Assembly (NCBI RefSeq): GCF_001659605.2
Contig: NC_035174.2
Coordinates: 436,389-500,388, forward strand
Direction of reading: 5' to 3'
DNA: 64,000 nucleotides
Origin: Manihot esculenta
Lineage: Eukaryota > Streptophyta > Magnoliopsida > Malpighiales > Euphorbiaceae
Part shown: one piece after another, positions 31,390-43,610 of the stretch
Position numbering within the stretch: position 1 is the stretch's first letter
Layout of the letters: each line of letters opens with the position of its first letter
Notes under the pieces: model-generated
The model's input: the letters and a program-made list of their open reading frames with translations, nothing else
Databases searched by the model: none
What the model was told of the DNA's origin: nothing
Position numbers and translations under genes: made by a program

Positions 31390-32080
31390 GAGATAAGGGT
31401 ATTGCTGGAGTATGGACTCCCGTGTCTCCCAGGCACATTCTTCAATGTTGTGGTGATTCCAAAGGACTTTCACCATCGGGATTTCCTTGTTCCTCAGCTT
31501 CCTGATCTGCGTGTCTATGATGTGCACCGGCTGCTGCTCAATATAAGTGAGATCTCCTAGGATCTCCTAGGATCTCCTAGGATCTCCACATCAGGCTCAT
31601 TAAGAACTTTGCCCGGATCTGACATGAAATTCCGTAACATGAAAACATGGAAAACCGGATGGATTCTCTCCATTGAAGCAGGCAAATCCAGCTTGTACGA
31701 TACATTCCCAATCTTCTGCAAGATTTCAAAGGTTCCGATGTACCGTGGAGCTAACTTATCTTTCTTCCCAAAACGAATCACCCATTTCATAGGAGACACC
31801 TTGAGCAACACCAAATCTCCCTCCTGAAACTCTACAAGCTTCCTGTGGACATCTGTATAGCTTTTCTGCCGACTCACAGCAGTCTTGATCTTTTCTCTGA
31901 TAATGGGCACTACCCTGCTGGTGATCTCTACTAGCTCAGGCCCTGCCAAGACCCTTTCTCCAACTTCTTTCTAGCAGACAGGTGATCTGCACTTCCTTCC
32001 ATACAAAGCGTCATATGGAGCCATCTCTATGCTAGCATGATAGCTGTTATTGTAGGCAAACTCCACCAAATAAGAGTCAG
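31390..32080 (-). pseudogene. Integrase end and chromodomain remnant of the old gypsy element
   Basis: Minus-strand reading begins inside integrase ([20 protein letters not shown], near 32070), has a TAG near 31972, then an open stretch 31949-31557 with the GPY/F-type module (FGKKDKLAPRYIGTFEIL, SYKLDLPASMERIHPVFHV). The chromodomain part (YIEQQPVHIIDTQIRKLRNK, EIPMVKVLW, ILQQYPYLF) follows in a different frame after a 10-bp repeat expansion at 31551-31587. Everything upstream of integrase is gone. Sequence similarity to the young element is only moderate, so it is another family within the same lineage. Confidence 0.8.
31551..31587 (-). repeat. 10-bp tandem repeat (GATCTCCTAG, 3.7 copies)
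   Basis: Three full copies and a partial one. The expansion lies between the GPY/F module and the chromodomain of the old element and introduces a stop and a frame change there. Confidence 0.9.
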
Positions 32081-32690
32081 TGAAGGTGTTTTGTGATTAT
32101 AATTTTCATTATAATTATGATAAATTAAAAAAAATTAATTTTTTAAAATTTTAAATTTTAAATATAAATATGACTTAATATAAATATTTAATTTTTTTAT
32201 TTAATAAATTTTTTAAGCAATAATTTTATGTGATGATATGACATGTGAATAAAATTTTTTTTAATCAAAATAAATTAAGATAAATAGTTAAAATTAGAAC
32301 AAATATAAAAGGACTGATCTTATTATTTAAAATTTTAAAATTATGATATAAATATAAAAAATAAAAAATGTTTTTTTTTTTTTCGATATTCCTTCCAAAA
32401 ATCTATATAATGAACCTGTTATTGTATGATTTTTTAAATGAAAGAAATAGACTGAAGATGGAATAATTTTGTTTTTTCAAAGGTAAGGTAATCGGGAGAG
32501 AAATAGCTGGGGAATTTTTTTTTTTAATTTTTATTAATGTGAATACCTATAATAACATATAAAAAAATTATGATATTTAAATTAAATAGGAATTTTAAGA
32601 AATGAATCGAAGTTAAAAAGTGTATATATATATACATATATACTGGTCTTAAATAATTTATTTTTGAGGTAACGGAGGCCTCACGATTCC
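32081..32690. other. AT-rich spacer
   Basis: AT-rich DNA without reading frames lies between the broken edge of the old retroelement and the F-box gene. A TA-alternating run at about 32620-32642 is about 50-70 bases upstream of the presumed transcribed leader of the F-box gene and could act as a TATA element. This is inferred from position only. Confidence 0.4.
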
Positions 32691-34267
32691 ATCATCTTCA
32701 GCCGCCGTCTCCCACTCTCTTCAACCACGACAACCCCATAATTTCAGCTGAAGCCGGAAACAGGCGTCTCTCGTCTCTTTATCTCTCTCTCTATCTCTTC
32801 CTCTATATTTCAGGTAAAATTGTATTCTATTTCTACTTCAATTTAATTCACCTTTGGCTTAGTTTTTATCACTGTTTCTCTGTTCTACTTCGCAGTTCAG
32901 CAATTCCGCTTTCACTTCCCTTGCCTTTTTAGTTATTCGAATTGTCCGAATTTATAGGATTATATCTCTTCCCTCTCCTTCTCTGTATCTATGTTTAATG
33001 CTATCAAGGGGAAATTTACCAATTTTTTATTCACTCCATCAAAATATTTCATGGATTTTTATTTTTGATTCATTTGAAGTTTGTTTCTTCACTCAGTAGA
33101 ACTGAGATTGTGTAGTGGGTGCGTTGAGTGTTGCCTAGCATGCAACTGCATTCTCATCTTTTAATTTGCACGAATAGGGATTGTCTTTCTTTTCCTGTTA
33201 GGTGTTAACCCATATTGTTTCTGGCCTTTTCAACAAAATAAACTCACAAATCAGACTAGTTGCAAATGCTCATCTAGTTCTCAATTTGCCACATGTATAA
33301 CTTCTCACAACTGGGTTCTTAATGTTCTCAATATGAACCATGATTCCATACAGTGCCTTCAGTTGTCCATCAAGGTACTGTTTTTATTCTTCACATGCAT
33401 TATAATGCCATGTGAATTTCGACGGAAGGACGGGCGTTTTGTGTAGTGACTGACCGTTACGATCTTTTACCAATTATAATATTTTTACTCCGTTTCTTGA
33501 GATAAGGATGCACATTTGTTTCAACTAGGCTGGTTATTAATGCAATCTGAGCTTGAAATTCTGTGACATGCTTGTCATTGATAGCGCCTAGTGAACCTTT
33601 ATATGGAATCTAGCCATACAATCAGGATCAGTTGGGGGAATCTTATATTCTCCATGCTTACTTTGTGTGGTGATTTATTCCCCAATCTCTATCTGGTTGG
33701 GCAACGTGTATGTATACCCTTATAGCCTATATGAAGTTACATTTCGATACTTTTATTTATTTATTTATTCATTTTAAATGATTATCCAAATTGCGTGCGG
33801 TTGTCGAAGCCGGTAAGCCACAGGGAATTGATACTTAACTATTTTCCTTATCAAGACCAATTAAATAAACTGAAAGTAAAATAAAAAGGGGGGTTTTGAG
33901 AGTGATGAGTTAAATTAATACTGAAAGTAATAAAGTAAAGTAAATAATTAAAGTAAAGAAATTCAATAATGAGAAAAGCTCTAGTTACAGAATTGGATCC
34001 ACTTTAGTTGTTGGGATTGATCATTAACACTTAGGTTCCTTTGTTTGATTCAATAAAGGTGAAAGACGCATTTCTTGTATTCAAATGGTTTTCTAATTGG
34101 ATCCACAGAATTAGGCAGAAAAAGTGTAAATTAACATTAATAACAACATGATAAAATGGTCTAAATCCATTTTATTTTTTTCTTGTATTCAAATGGTTTT
34201 CTTTCATTTCCTTCTTATTTATTTATTTATGTGAATGCTCTTTATCTGGTTCTGGGATTCTTTGCAG
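32690..34267 (+). other. 5' leader exon and intron of the F-box gene
   Basis: A CT-rich non-coding exon (about 32690-32813) ends at CAG|GT (32814). The intron of about 1.45 kb ends at TTTGCAG (34261-34267), eight bases before the ATG. The intron contains a possible foreign stretch near 33780-34060 and a 24-bp direct repeat (34071-34094 and 34179-34202). The leader exon start is an estimate. Confidence 0.6.
34071..34202 (+). repeat. 24-bp direct repeat in the F-box leader intron
   Basis: A 24-bp sequence containing TTCTTGTATTCAAATGG occurs at 34071-34094 and again at 34179-34202, with 84 bp between. No LTR or inverted ends were seen around it. Confidence 0.8.
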
Positions 34268-34274
34268 ACTTCTA

Positions 34275-36261
34275 ATGACAAATAATGAGAATGACGCTCT
34301 AGTATTGGCTGATAATGCATTTGGGAAGCTTCCTGATCATCTCCTGATAGAAATTTTCATCAGAGTTCCCATATCAGAGTGGGCTCAAATATCATGTGTT
34401 AAAAAGCAGTGGGCTAATCTATTTCGTGGAGAATGCTTGTGGCAAGCTGCTCTTAACAGAAATTATCCCTTTGCAGGCGAAGCTAAAAGATGGCCTGGAC
34501 CCATACCTCAAGGGTTGAGCAGAAGGTGAGTTTTAATGACCTCTCAGCATTTCTTCTTCTTTCCTGCTCTTTCACCATTGGTTCAATTAGGGTCTGCCGA
34601 AACCTTGAATTTTCAGGGAGCACATACACTACTTTGGCAGACCTATAATATGGGTATCTTCTTATCATTAAATTATTTTAAAATGTCAACTCTAAAAGTT
34701 TGCATTTGACTCACTAAGCCATAACTTCTTAAGCTGAGATAGATTCCAAATCTATTGTCCATTATATGTGGAATACAAAAGAGCTTCAGCATTGAAACAT
34801 TAATAAGGTTGGGATGTCTGTAGATCCCTTGTCTCAAAGAGCTAATTGACAGGACCAGTTCTATTGTCATTCTGATATTCTGATTTTGATCTAAGCATTT
34901 CAGGAGATACACAGCTTTATATGTCAGTAAACACATCTTTGAACTGGATGGTGAGATAGATGAGATTGTGGGTCATACTTATTTGTTTCTCAAAGAGCAA
35001 CTTGAACTTTCCACAATGCCACCTCCCTCTGGCATTCTTCATGGAACCATAATAGGTGTGCCCTCTTCTTTCACTTTCATTCTTCGTGCATTTGTGATTG
35101 TAACCTTCATGTATTTTTCAAATTAAGCTAAATACATTTTATCTTTAATCATAAATTGAGTATTGATACCCAAATAACATATTCATCAAAGATGGAAGGT
35201 GATATCAGTTTCCTTGAAGCAGCTATCGCCCCTCCTACTAGTTCATGGAGGTGTCTGTAGAGAATATGTAACTTATAAAAGGCAGGAAAAGTTGTTAGGG
35301 GGTTGAAGTTATTAACTGAGCTGAAAAACAGTTATGAGATGTTTGTTAAGCTCACAGGTAGGTGATGAGTGCTGCTGTATAATGTATTTAAAGAACCTAA
35401 TATGATTCAAAGAGATTGCTTTTTTGATTCTCTGGTATACTTTCTTTCAGTGTCTCGTAATTTTGGAGATAATTTTGCACTTTCTTATAATTGCCTTAAT
35501 AAGTGAAACTGTTTCATGACTAGCTGTGATCACTAATAGATGCAGTTCTATCCATTTTAATGCCAATTTCGTAGAAACATGAAAATGCAGAGCACCATAT
35601 CCACTAGTGAAATCCTATCTTGACAGCTAAACCATTGAAACTGAACTTGATTGTGTGGAATAATGGGGCTTTATGTGGGAAATCAATCTTATCTTGATAA
35701 TTAAAATTCATTTGTGCTGTGACAATAAGCCAAGTTTTGAGTACATATTTGACTCTGAATTTTAGCAGATCAATTTATTGCTTGTGGGAAATCAAGAGAT
35801 TCTGCCCATGAGCTTGCTTCCCAGATCTGGCTAGCTGTTCTTGATAATTTGGAAGAAAATGAGCACACATTTGTCTTACTTAAACGCCTTGCACAAGAGG
35901 GGGATGTAAGTTGCAATCTGATTTTCTGTCATTATCACTTTTATAATCCATACAAAATTAGGGATGCCTTTAGGGTAAAAAATGGGCAAAATGGTTTAGC
36001 ACTTGCTACATGTTCTTTATAATGACTTGTGTTGTCATGAGGTGTGATTCGGTAATGTTAGTTATTTTCTGGCTGGCCTCTATTTTTGTACAGGTTTTTC
36101 TTCCATACCCATATGCAAAATCCATTAAAGTGCAATGGAGGGTTTTTGAGAAGCTTTTCACTGATTTCCGTGACTGCTTCAATCATGTAGATTATTATGA
36201 TGTACTGGCTTGTGCAAAGACCAGGTTCCAGCCAATACCTTCTGCTTGGTTGGGTTACTAG
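34275..36261 (+). CDS. F-box protein
   Basis: Probable substrate adaptor of an SCF ubiquitin ligase. Four coding exons: 34275-34525, 34904-35055, 35769-35905, 36094-36261, summing to 708 nt and 235 residues. The F-box occupies residues about 13-55: FGKLPDHLLIEIFIRVPISE, then SCVKKQWANLFRGECLWQAAL. The rest (RYTALYVSKHIFELDGEIDE, LEFS-like QLELSTMPPPSGILHGTI, WLAVLDNLEENEHTF, FQPIPSAWLGY) has no recognised repeat such as LRR or Kelch, but reads as a well-conserved plant-specific C-terminus. The target is unknown. The leader is probably spliced: a donor CAG|GTAAAA at 32814 and an acceptor at 34267 would join a non-coding exon (about 32690-32813) to the coding exon. All splice sites are GT-AG. 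No lesion was seen. Confidence 0.9.
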
Positions 36262-37967
36262 ATCACTTCCCAAATTCAATATCTGGACCACACTGTTAAT
36301 GTTCATACTAATGCAACTGGTCTGTTGCAGTAAGTCCTGTTGTTTCTTGTTTTATTTATCATAAAGGAAACTGTATATTTTGGCAATAATCTTCCTTTCT
36401 TGCCTTCTCTTAGCTGGATGAAATAACAAATGTATATGATTTGATCCATGTTGGTCCATTACTACTGTAATGTGATTGAAAAAAATCAAGTGGGTATCTT
36501 GGCAACAGTTGTTTTTAACTGCTTTTTTTTTTTTGGAAAAAGAAGAGTTTTTAGCTGATATTTGATTTAATGTGATGGAAGCTAAGCTTATTAGTTTACA
36601 GCTTAGATTCACTTCTATTTATACGTGGAGCTCGATAAATGCATAATGTAGTAGATGAATATGCAATTCGAAGTGTTGGATGGAGAGTTGGATAAAAAAA
36701 TAAAAATAAAAAAAAGGAATAGAAACGGGGAAATTCTGGTGCTCCTTTGGGTTGAATTTTTTCTTTTGATAGTCTCTATTGCTTTTAGCTTCTTCATGTG
36801 CTTAAGTCCGGCCAGTTCAGATGACCAGTAGTGCCGAGAAGGGGCGTTGGCGATAGTGAGCAAGGATTCTGTCATTTACCTTAGGGCTTATGGTCACGGG
36901 CATTGGGCCTTGTGTGTTTTTTATTTGGGGTCCAGAAGCCTTTTTATTTTTCTTGGACTGATGCAACTCTGGGTTTGAATCTATTTTCAATGAACTACGT
37001 ACCTTCCGACAAATAAAAATTCATACACAATAAACCAAAAAAAAACAAACAACCAATGAAGAAGAAGAAATAGGAACCTTAAATAATAATAATAGTAAAC
37101 AATAATAAAGTTAGAAAAATAGTGAATTATTCATTATTTTTCAAAACCTTAAATAATTTGTGAATTTTTTTTCCATAAACACTTTAATGAGATGGGGGAA
37201 TTACTGATACTTGAATAAAGTGTTTTTGGTATATTCTTTTGGATTTTAATATGTGATTTAATATCTTGGCATAGTGATTCAACTAATTCTTTATTTATTT
37301 TATTAAATTATTATAATTTTAATATTTATGATTAAAAAAAAAGAGATAACTAAGAGATCTAAGTTTTAAGGAATTATAAAAACAATATTAATTAAGGGTA
37401 TTAGTATTAAAAATCTAAATTTTTTCACTTTTTACGTTTTAATTTATTTTTTTAATATAATAATTTAAATTTTAAAAATATTTTATAATTTTATCTAAAT
37501 TTGAAATAAATAAGTATGTGTTGTTGGATAAAGTGATATGTTTTTTTTTTTTTTTATAATACTTTCTAATAGGATTTCTTTTCCCTCTTCTCTGCATTTC
37601 CTTTTAACATCTCCGGCCAACCCTCCCAATTATAAGAAAGGTTTTGATTGGACTTGGTAGGAATAATCCATTTCCTCCATTCTTGGAGCTTCTTCCCATT
37701 GACAGCTTCCTCCCAATTCTAAAAGATTTGCTTCTTTTGTCATGTACTGTAGAGCCATAGACACCTTTTCTTTACCTCCTCTTGTCGAAAAATCAATTTA
37801 TTGGGAAGGTTTTCTGCCTTAGAATTTGAAATTGAAAAACTAAAACAGGTTTTCTTTGTCCAAATTTTGGCAATTGATGTCCTCCTCCTCAACTCGTCAC
37901 GTGGTTTATCATCCTACCCTTTGTGAATTCTTCTGAAATTGCATTGCTTTGAAGTATGGGAGCATTA
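36262..37967. other. F-box 3' flank and AT-rich spacer
   Basis: The first few hundred bases may be 3' UTR. From about 37000 the DNA is AT-rich with homopolymers (for example a T run near 37540). No gene is supported. Confidence 0.45.
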
Positions 37968-38053
37968 CAACTTCTTTTAAAACTCATCTCACCAATATGT
38001 TCATCATCATCAACTTCTTTTATAACTCATCTCACCAATATGTTCATCATCAT
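37968..38053 (+). repeat. 43-bp tandem duplication
   Basis: Units 37968-38010 and 38011-38053 are identical apart from about one base, and both contain CTCACCAATATGTTCATCATC. Confidence 0.9.
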
Positions 38054-38464
38054 CATCAACATCAATAGAATCCTTATCAGAACAAGAGTATTTGTCTTTG
38101 CTTCAGAAGTCTTTCTCTGAAAACTTTGCAGCTGTTCCAAGTGGATTCAGAATTAATACTCAATACTCAGAGTTTAAGAATGAACGTTGGGTTGCATAGG
38201 GACCAAATGATCATTTAATTGTTCATCCTTCGAGATTATACTGGTAAGACTCGGAGTGTCCTCATCCATGCACCCATTAAATATACTAGTTTCTCCATCT
38301 TCTTTCTTATTTCCTAAGTAATGATGCTCCTTTACCTCTACATCCTGAGCACAAAACAAGTTTCCAAATGAAGCGTTCCGATTCGATTCCAATTCCAAAT
38401 TCGATTCTGCAAATTTCCGAACGAAGGTATCATCCGAGTTGCTCAACCACAGATACTTATTCAT
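38054..38464 (-). pseudogene. Unassigned coding-like remnant, acidic
   Basis: On the minus strand an open frame from ATG 38464 to a stop at 38174 reads MNKYLWLSNSDDTFVRKFAE, continues with ESNLELESN and KKEDGETSIFNGCMDEDTPS, and ends at 96 residues. Beyond that stop, in another frame, coding-like acidic sequence continues (KYSCSDKDSIDVDDDDEHIG, about 38110-38045). The composition looks more like a real protein than like the AT-rich spacer. I do not recognise the family. It could be a broken exon of a larger plant protein, or a small gene. Confidence is low. Confidence 0.3.
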
Positions 38465-39914
38465 CTCAAATTTAAATTTAAATAAAATTTAAATTATTAT
38501 AAAAAAATTTAATTAAAATGCAAGAAAATTTGATTTTAATCTTAATTTAATTGAGACAAAAGGAAGTTTTACAAATTAATATTTTTAAATCTTTTTAAAT
38601 GATAAATAATTTTAAAAAAATTAGAAAAAAGAAAAAAACAACTGACAAAAAGAAGAGGTCCATATCCATGGGTCAAATGGTGGGGAAAAAGATAAATGGA
38701 CAGAGGATATGACGGTGGTGATTGAAAAATGGGGAAGTAAGAGAGAGAGAAATGAAAAAACTGTGTTAAGCGCGGCTTTTCTGAGAAGTGCAACGGGAGT
38801 TGAGTGCTTTGCTCTGACAATATTCTCTCTACCCTGTCTTCTTCACTGTTCTCTTGGGTTCCTGTGCTGTGCTCCTTCCATATATGAAGATCACAGCTCC
38901 TTTTCTCCGTTTTTATATTTTTAAAAGCAAATGGAAACATAAACCATTTCTCTCCTCCTCTTCTGTCTTCTTTAACTTCTTTTCCCTCTTAGGTCTTCAG
39001 CTACTGCCCTTTTGATTTCTGTCCTTTATGCCTTTTCTTTTCTCATTTTCAGAAAAGACATCACTTATGAGAGAGAGAGTTTTTCCATAAACCCATCTAT
39101 TCATAATTGCTCCTTTGAAAAATGATATGATTTTTCTTATGGGAGTGGAAATCTCAAATGCACCAATTTATTGCTCACATTTATAGCCTTCTCTTATTTC
39201 CGCTTCTCTGCCCAATACCCATTGATATCGAGTACCCTTTCCTCTCCATTAATACCCCAGTTCATTGGTTTTGTTCAGGAAACCTTCATCTCTGTGCCCC
39301 AACCCACTTCTAACTTTTCAGCATCAATTGGGTTTCACATTCGTTTTCTATTTCTCACATAGTTTGCCTTCTTGGTGTGGCTATTGGATCACATTCAAAT
39401 GCTCGTGCTTTTGGAGCTCTGCATTCTGTTGCTTAATGATGCCATTTTTACCATCAAAATGGTAAACCATAAGTACTTGTGTAGTAAAGCTTGTGTTTTT
39501 ATTTATATTTCTGGTGTTATATAGTGATTTGCTGTGTACAACTGCTTGGTTGTATGCTCTTCTGCAATGTTATATTTACAAAGGGTTGGAGGAAACCACT
39601 TGATGTCTTCAAAGCAGCTCATTTGCGGATGGAAAGTCAATTTGGAGCTGATAATGCATTCCCTTGGTTTTTAGATAATTGGTTTATGGTTTAAGGGATT
39701 TATATTTGGAGGCCCTATTTTTGAGATCTTAGCTGATTTTTACATTTCTGAATATGCTTTGACCATTTTAACTCAAGGATTTAGATTGCTCCCCTTTAGG
39801 TATGGGGAAAAAAGAAGGAAGAAACGAGCTTTCCTAAATCCCACAGTATTGTTATATATTGACGAAGCTTCTTCATGTTAGTGAGGTTTTTGCAAAGAAA
39901 ACCGTGGATTGAGG
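38465..39914. other. Upstream region of the DUF1666 gene
   Basis: CT-rich sequence typical of plant promoters and leaders runs from about 38800 to 39900, with several overlapping short frames that share no family. A spliced leader is possible but I could not fix a donor/acceptor pair. Confidence 0.4.
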
Positions 39915-42564
39915 ATGGATTTCTTCAAAGTGAAGAAGTTCAGAAAAGCCCAAAAACCAGAGCCAGAGAAGGATTTAGAGGATAAGCCTGTGGCACAACC
40001 AGAGGAATCAAAGAGTGAGAATGCACGCGGTGGTACTGATATTGTAGCTGAATCTGAGGAAGATGATGATGATTTTATAACAAATGAGGTGAAGAGGAGG
40101 TTGAAAGAACTGAGAAGAAACAGTTTCATGGCATTAATACCTGAAGAAGAGTCATGCCCTGAAGAGGAGGAAGATGAGGAGGAGGGTGAAGGAGAGACAA
40201 ACTCTATTGAATGGAGGGATGTTGAAGCAGAAGGAAGGAAATGGTGGAGTGGGTTTGATACTGTGTATGAAAAGTACTGTGAACGGATGTTGTTCTTTGA
40301 TCGGATGATTTTGCAGCAGCTCAAAGAAAACGGTAAGCATTGTTATGTTTTTATCCAGTTTTTGTTCCTGCTTTTACATATTTATACAGCAAGTTCTGTT
40401 AGATAATTGGTGCATTTGGGGATCTTTACTTGGACAGCAACATTTCTTCCTTCATTCCTTTCATTTAACTTGTTTTTTATGCAAGATTTTTCTTATGCTT
40501 GTCTTAAATTTATTTACAGTCCAGATAACCTGAGTTGACTAAATATTGTGGAGTTCCATGTTACTCTCATTGGATTTAGAGTTTACCTATAGGAAAGACT
40601 AATCAATTAGCCTCCTGCAAATACATCTAGGGTGATTGGATTGCAAAATTTCAACCCAAATCACATTTTGGATCACCAGAGAATCAAGGTCTGGGAAAGA
40701 AGTTGGTGTGATCATTCCTTCAATTTCATCTTAGGTTGCTCTTCATCCATCTCAAGTGACATTTTGTTAGGGGTTTTCCTTTTCATTTTCCAGAAGTTAC
40801 CACGATATAGTCCAGACAGAGTTGCTAAGTGAGAGGTTGTTTTGTTGAGATTATGAGGTCTTGCCTTCGCTGGTGCCCTTGCACTAGTTATGAATGTACG
40901 AGTAAGGACAAGGGAAGCAGATGTTACAAAGAAAGAAAGTAGAGAACTTTATGGGTGGAACGGAAAATTGATGGTACAAGAGGACAATATTTATGATCCG
41001 TCATTTCTATATGCCTTTGATGTGTTTTTTCCTTCTGTTATTATGTTATATTCTGCAGATAAAATTTATTCAAAGGATTTATGGCATCTACAGTTGCCTT
41101 GTTTCTCCACAACATTTCTTCCCACTGGTATATTTATTTATCCCCAGTTTCTAGTCTGAGTGCTGTACAGCATGCAATGACCTTGTCTATTGTGTGACAC
41201 TGACAGGCCGTCATACTCCTTTAACCCCTTCGCCGAGGTCTGCCACAAAGAAGCTAACATCCCCTTTCCGCTGCCTTTCATTGAAAAACATGGAAGAACC
41301 TGAAGATGAAACTGAACACCTGCAGCAGCCATGGAATGACCCATATCAAGATCTTGAAATTGCATATGTAGCTCAAGTTTGCTTAACTTGGGAGGCACTT
41401 CACTGCCAATATACTCAATTGATTCAGAAAATATTGTGCCAACTTGAAGGCTCAATGTGTTACAATCACAGTGCTCAACAGTTTCAGCAATTCCAAGTTC
41501 TATTGCAAAGATATATGGAAAATGAGCCCTTCGAGCTAGGTGTCAGAGCAGAAATTTATGCTCGTGCAAGGAATCTGTTACCCAAACTGCTTCAGGTTCC
41601 AAATGGAAAAGGTATATTCATGGTGATGAATTGAGGGAGAGAGAGGAGACTTGTGTTGTATTTATTCTTTTCTGTTTGAAGTTCTCTGCTTTATAGTAGT
41701 GTCTAGTACTCAATTTACTGGCTCCAAGTAATTTCACCATATAGTATCCCTGTTCAAATGAAAATGAGTCTTTTTCTGCAAGTAATTAATTTAATGTTTG
41801 AATAATTTCAGGTTCAAATAGAGAAGAGAAAGGTGAAATGGAATCTGATATACGGGTGCTGGCACCTGATCTTATCAAAATTATGGAGAACTCAATCCTT
41901 ACTTTCCATCTTTTCCTGAAGATGGACAAGAGAAAGGCAAACAGTGTTATGAACTTGTTTGGAAGTCAGAACCAAATTGCAACCCCTCTTCAACTGATTC
42001 AATCTTCACTTGAGAAGGTATGGTTCTCTCATCTTATATATATAATTTCTTGGTTATTTCTCAGTCAACGTTGCCTTTCATTAATTATGAACCATAACAG
42101 AAGGTAGAGCTGGGGTTACAGTGGCAGATTCAAACCTGAGAGTCTTCGTGTGACCAATTGAAATATTGATTATGAATCATAAACTTAACATAACGTTTCA
42201 GTCACAAGAAACGTTCATCTTCCCCCCTCCCTCTCCCCTGGCTTTTCTTTTATCTTTTTTGTTTTACGATCAGTGATAACAACTTTAGTAACCATTAAGT
42301 CATCCTATTAATTAGCAGAAAAGGATGAGGTTGAAGGAACTGTGTAAGAAGAGTAAAGGCTGGAAGGAGAAATCTTGGCCTCAAATGTACGAGAATGTTG
42401 AGCTGTTGTTTGGTCTCATAGATGTTAAAATCTTGTCCAGAGTTCTTCGGATGGCGAAGATCAGTAAAGAGCAGTTAATATGGTGTGAAGAAAAAATAAA
42501 AAAGCTAGCTTTAGCAGATGGGAAGTTGCAAAGAGACCCCTCTCCCATCCTGTTCCCTTGTTAA
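39915..42564 (+). CDS. DUF1666 family protein
   Basis: Plant protein of unknown function (DUF1666; sometimes labelled ribosomal protein L34Ae-like, a name I do not trust). Four exons: 39915-40332, 41207-41611, 41812-42017, 42319-42564, 1275 nt, 424 residues. The start is the ATG at 39915 (MDFFKVKKFRKAQKPEPEKD). The N-terminal third is acidic: EESEEDDDD-type stretch near residue 50 and a Glu/Asp run near 82-95. The conserved part begins at WWSGFDTVYEKYCERMLFFD (about 113-132). It continues with WNDPYQDLEIAYVAQVCLTW, ELGVRAEIYARARNLLPKLLQ and, in the last exon, KKSKGWKEKSWPQMYENVEL and LIDVKILSRVLRMAKISKEQ. No membrane segment or signal peptide is visible. All introns are GT-AG and the frame is intact. 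Confidence 0.88.
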
Positions 42565-43552
42565 TATGTGCCAATATACAAGCAGGATTATCAGATGGCA
42601 GGAAGACACTGACCCATTCTTTGAGCCGTAAATTTGACGAAGGGATACCTCTCCAATGGCATTTATAAATCTGTGTACTTGTGTAGATGAATAGATAGTA
42701 CAAATTGCCTGTATCTGTTTATCTTCATAAAGGACATAGACATCCTCCTATGAAGTTTGTTGTTTAGGAAACTGAGCAGTTTTGCATCAAGTGGGAAGGG
42801 TTGGAGAAGGAGATGTCTGTAGGGTATCTAATATGATTTATACGTGTTTATTGTAGTGAAATTGCTTTGAACTGCTAGCAGGTTAAGAGCTTGTGTCTCT
42901 TCAACCACATTGCTCATGTTTTTGTGATTTAGGAAGTTTATATATGGCTTTATGTGAAGAGTAGAGGAGCTCTTCTTTCTTTATAGATAATATTAAAAAA
43001 TAGCAGTTTAGATAAAACTGTCCTGTTATTTTAATTAAAATGTATAGAATTTAATTTTAAGTTAATGTTTAATATTTAATATTTATATATAGAGAAATTG
43101 ATAAATGATATATTTAAATTTTTATAGTTATGTTAAATGATATTTTTAAAATTATTTATTTGTGTAGAGTGACATACTTAATATATTTTTATTTTTATTT
43201 TTAAATTATTTAATAATATTATTAATTAATATATTTATAATAAATATAATATATTATTTTTATTATTATAATTTATATATGACTTTTTAATTTTCTATTA
43301 TTATTATTAGTATGAGATTTTTTAATTTTTTATTATTATTATCAATATGTGACTTTTTAATTTTTTACAGCTTTTTAATATAATATATTAATTACAATAA
43401 AATAACTAATATTATTAATTAATTAATGCTATATATTTTCAATTTTTTATGTGAATAATAATGAATATATGGGAGTTTATAACTTTTTATATATTTTTAA
43501 TTTTATTTTTTTATAAAATAATAATTAATATATATATATATATATTAAATAA

Positions 43553-43610
<58 letters not shown>

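Larger units (their letters stand above)
18907..32080 (-). mobile_element. Older truncated Ty3/gypsy (chromovirus-type) element, host of the nested insertion
   Basis: On the minus strand the order is: end of pol (32080-31390), polypurine tract (31271-31285), then one LTR from TGTAATATCC at 31270 to GTTACA at 18907. The LTR is interrupted by the younger element plus its duplicated GGTGA (19393-29741). The split LTR totals 2015 bp (1529 + 486). The internal part breaks off near 32075 within integrase, and the 5' LTR, gag, protease, RT and RNase H are missing. The element therefore lost about its 5' two-thirds, either before or after the nested insertion. Its left end directly abuts the copia tandem repeats, so it probably inserted into the copia remnant. 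Confidence 0.8.

Noticed and set aside
34071..34202. 24-bp direct repeat taken as a transposon target duplication
   Set aside because: Too long for known target duplications and the 84 bp between has no transposon ends.
39171..39694. Several plus-strand frames upstream of the DUF1666 ATG
   Set aside because: CT-rich leader sequence gives Phe/Ser-rich chance frames; none joins the DUF1666 frame through clear splice sites.
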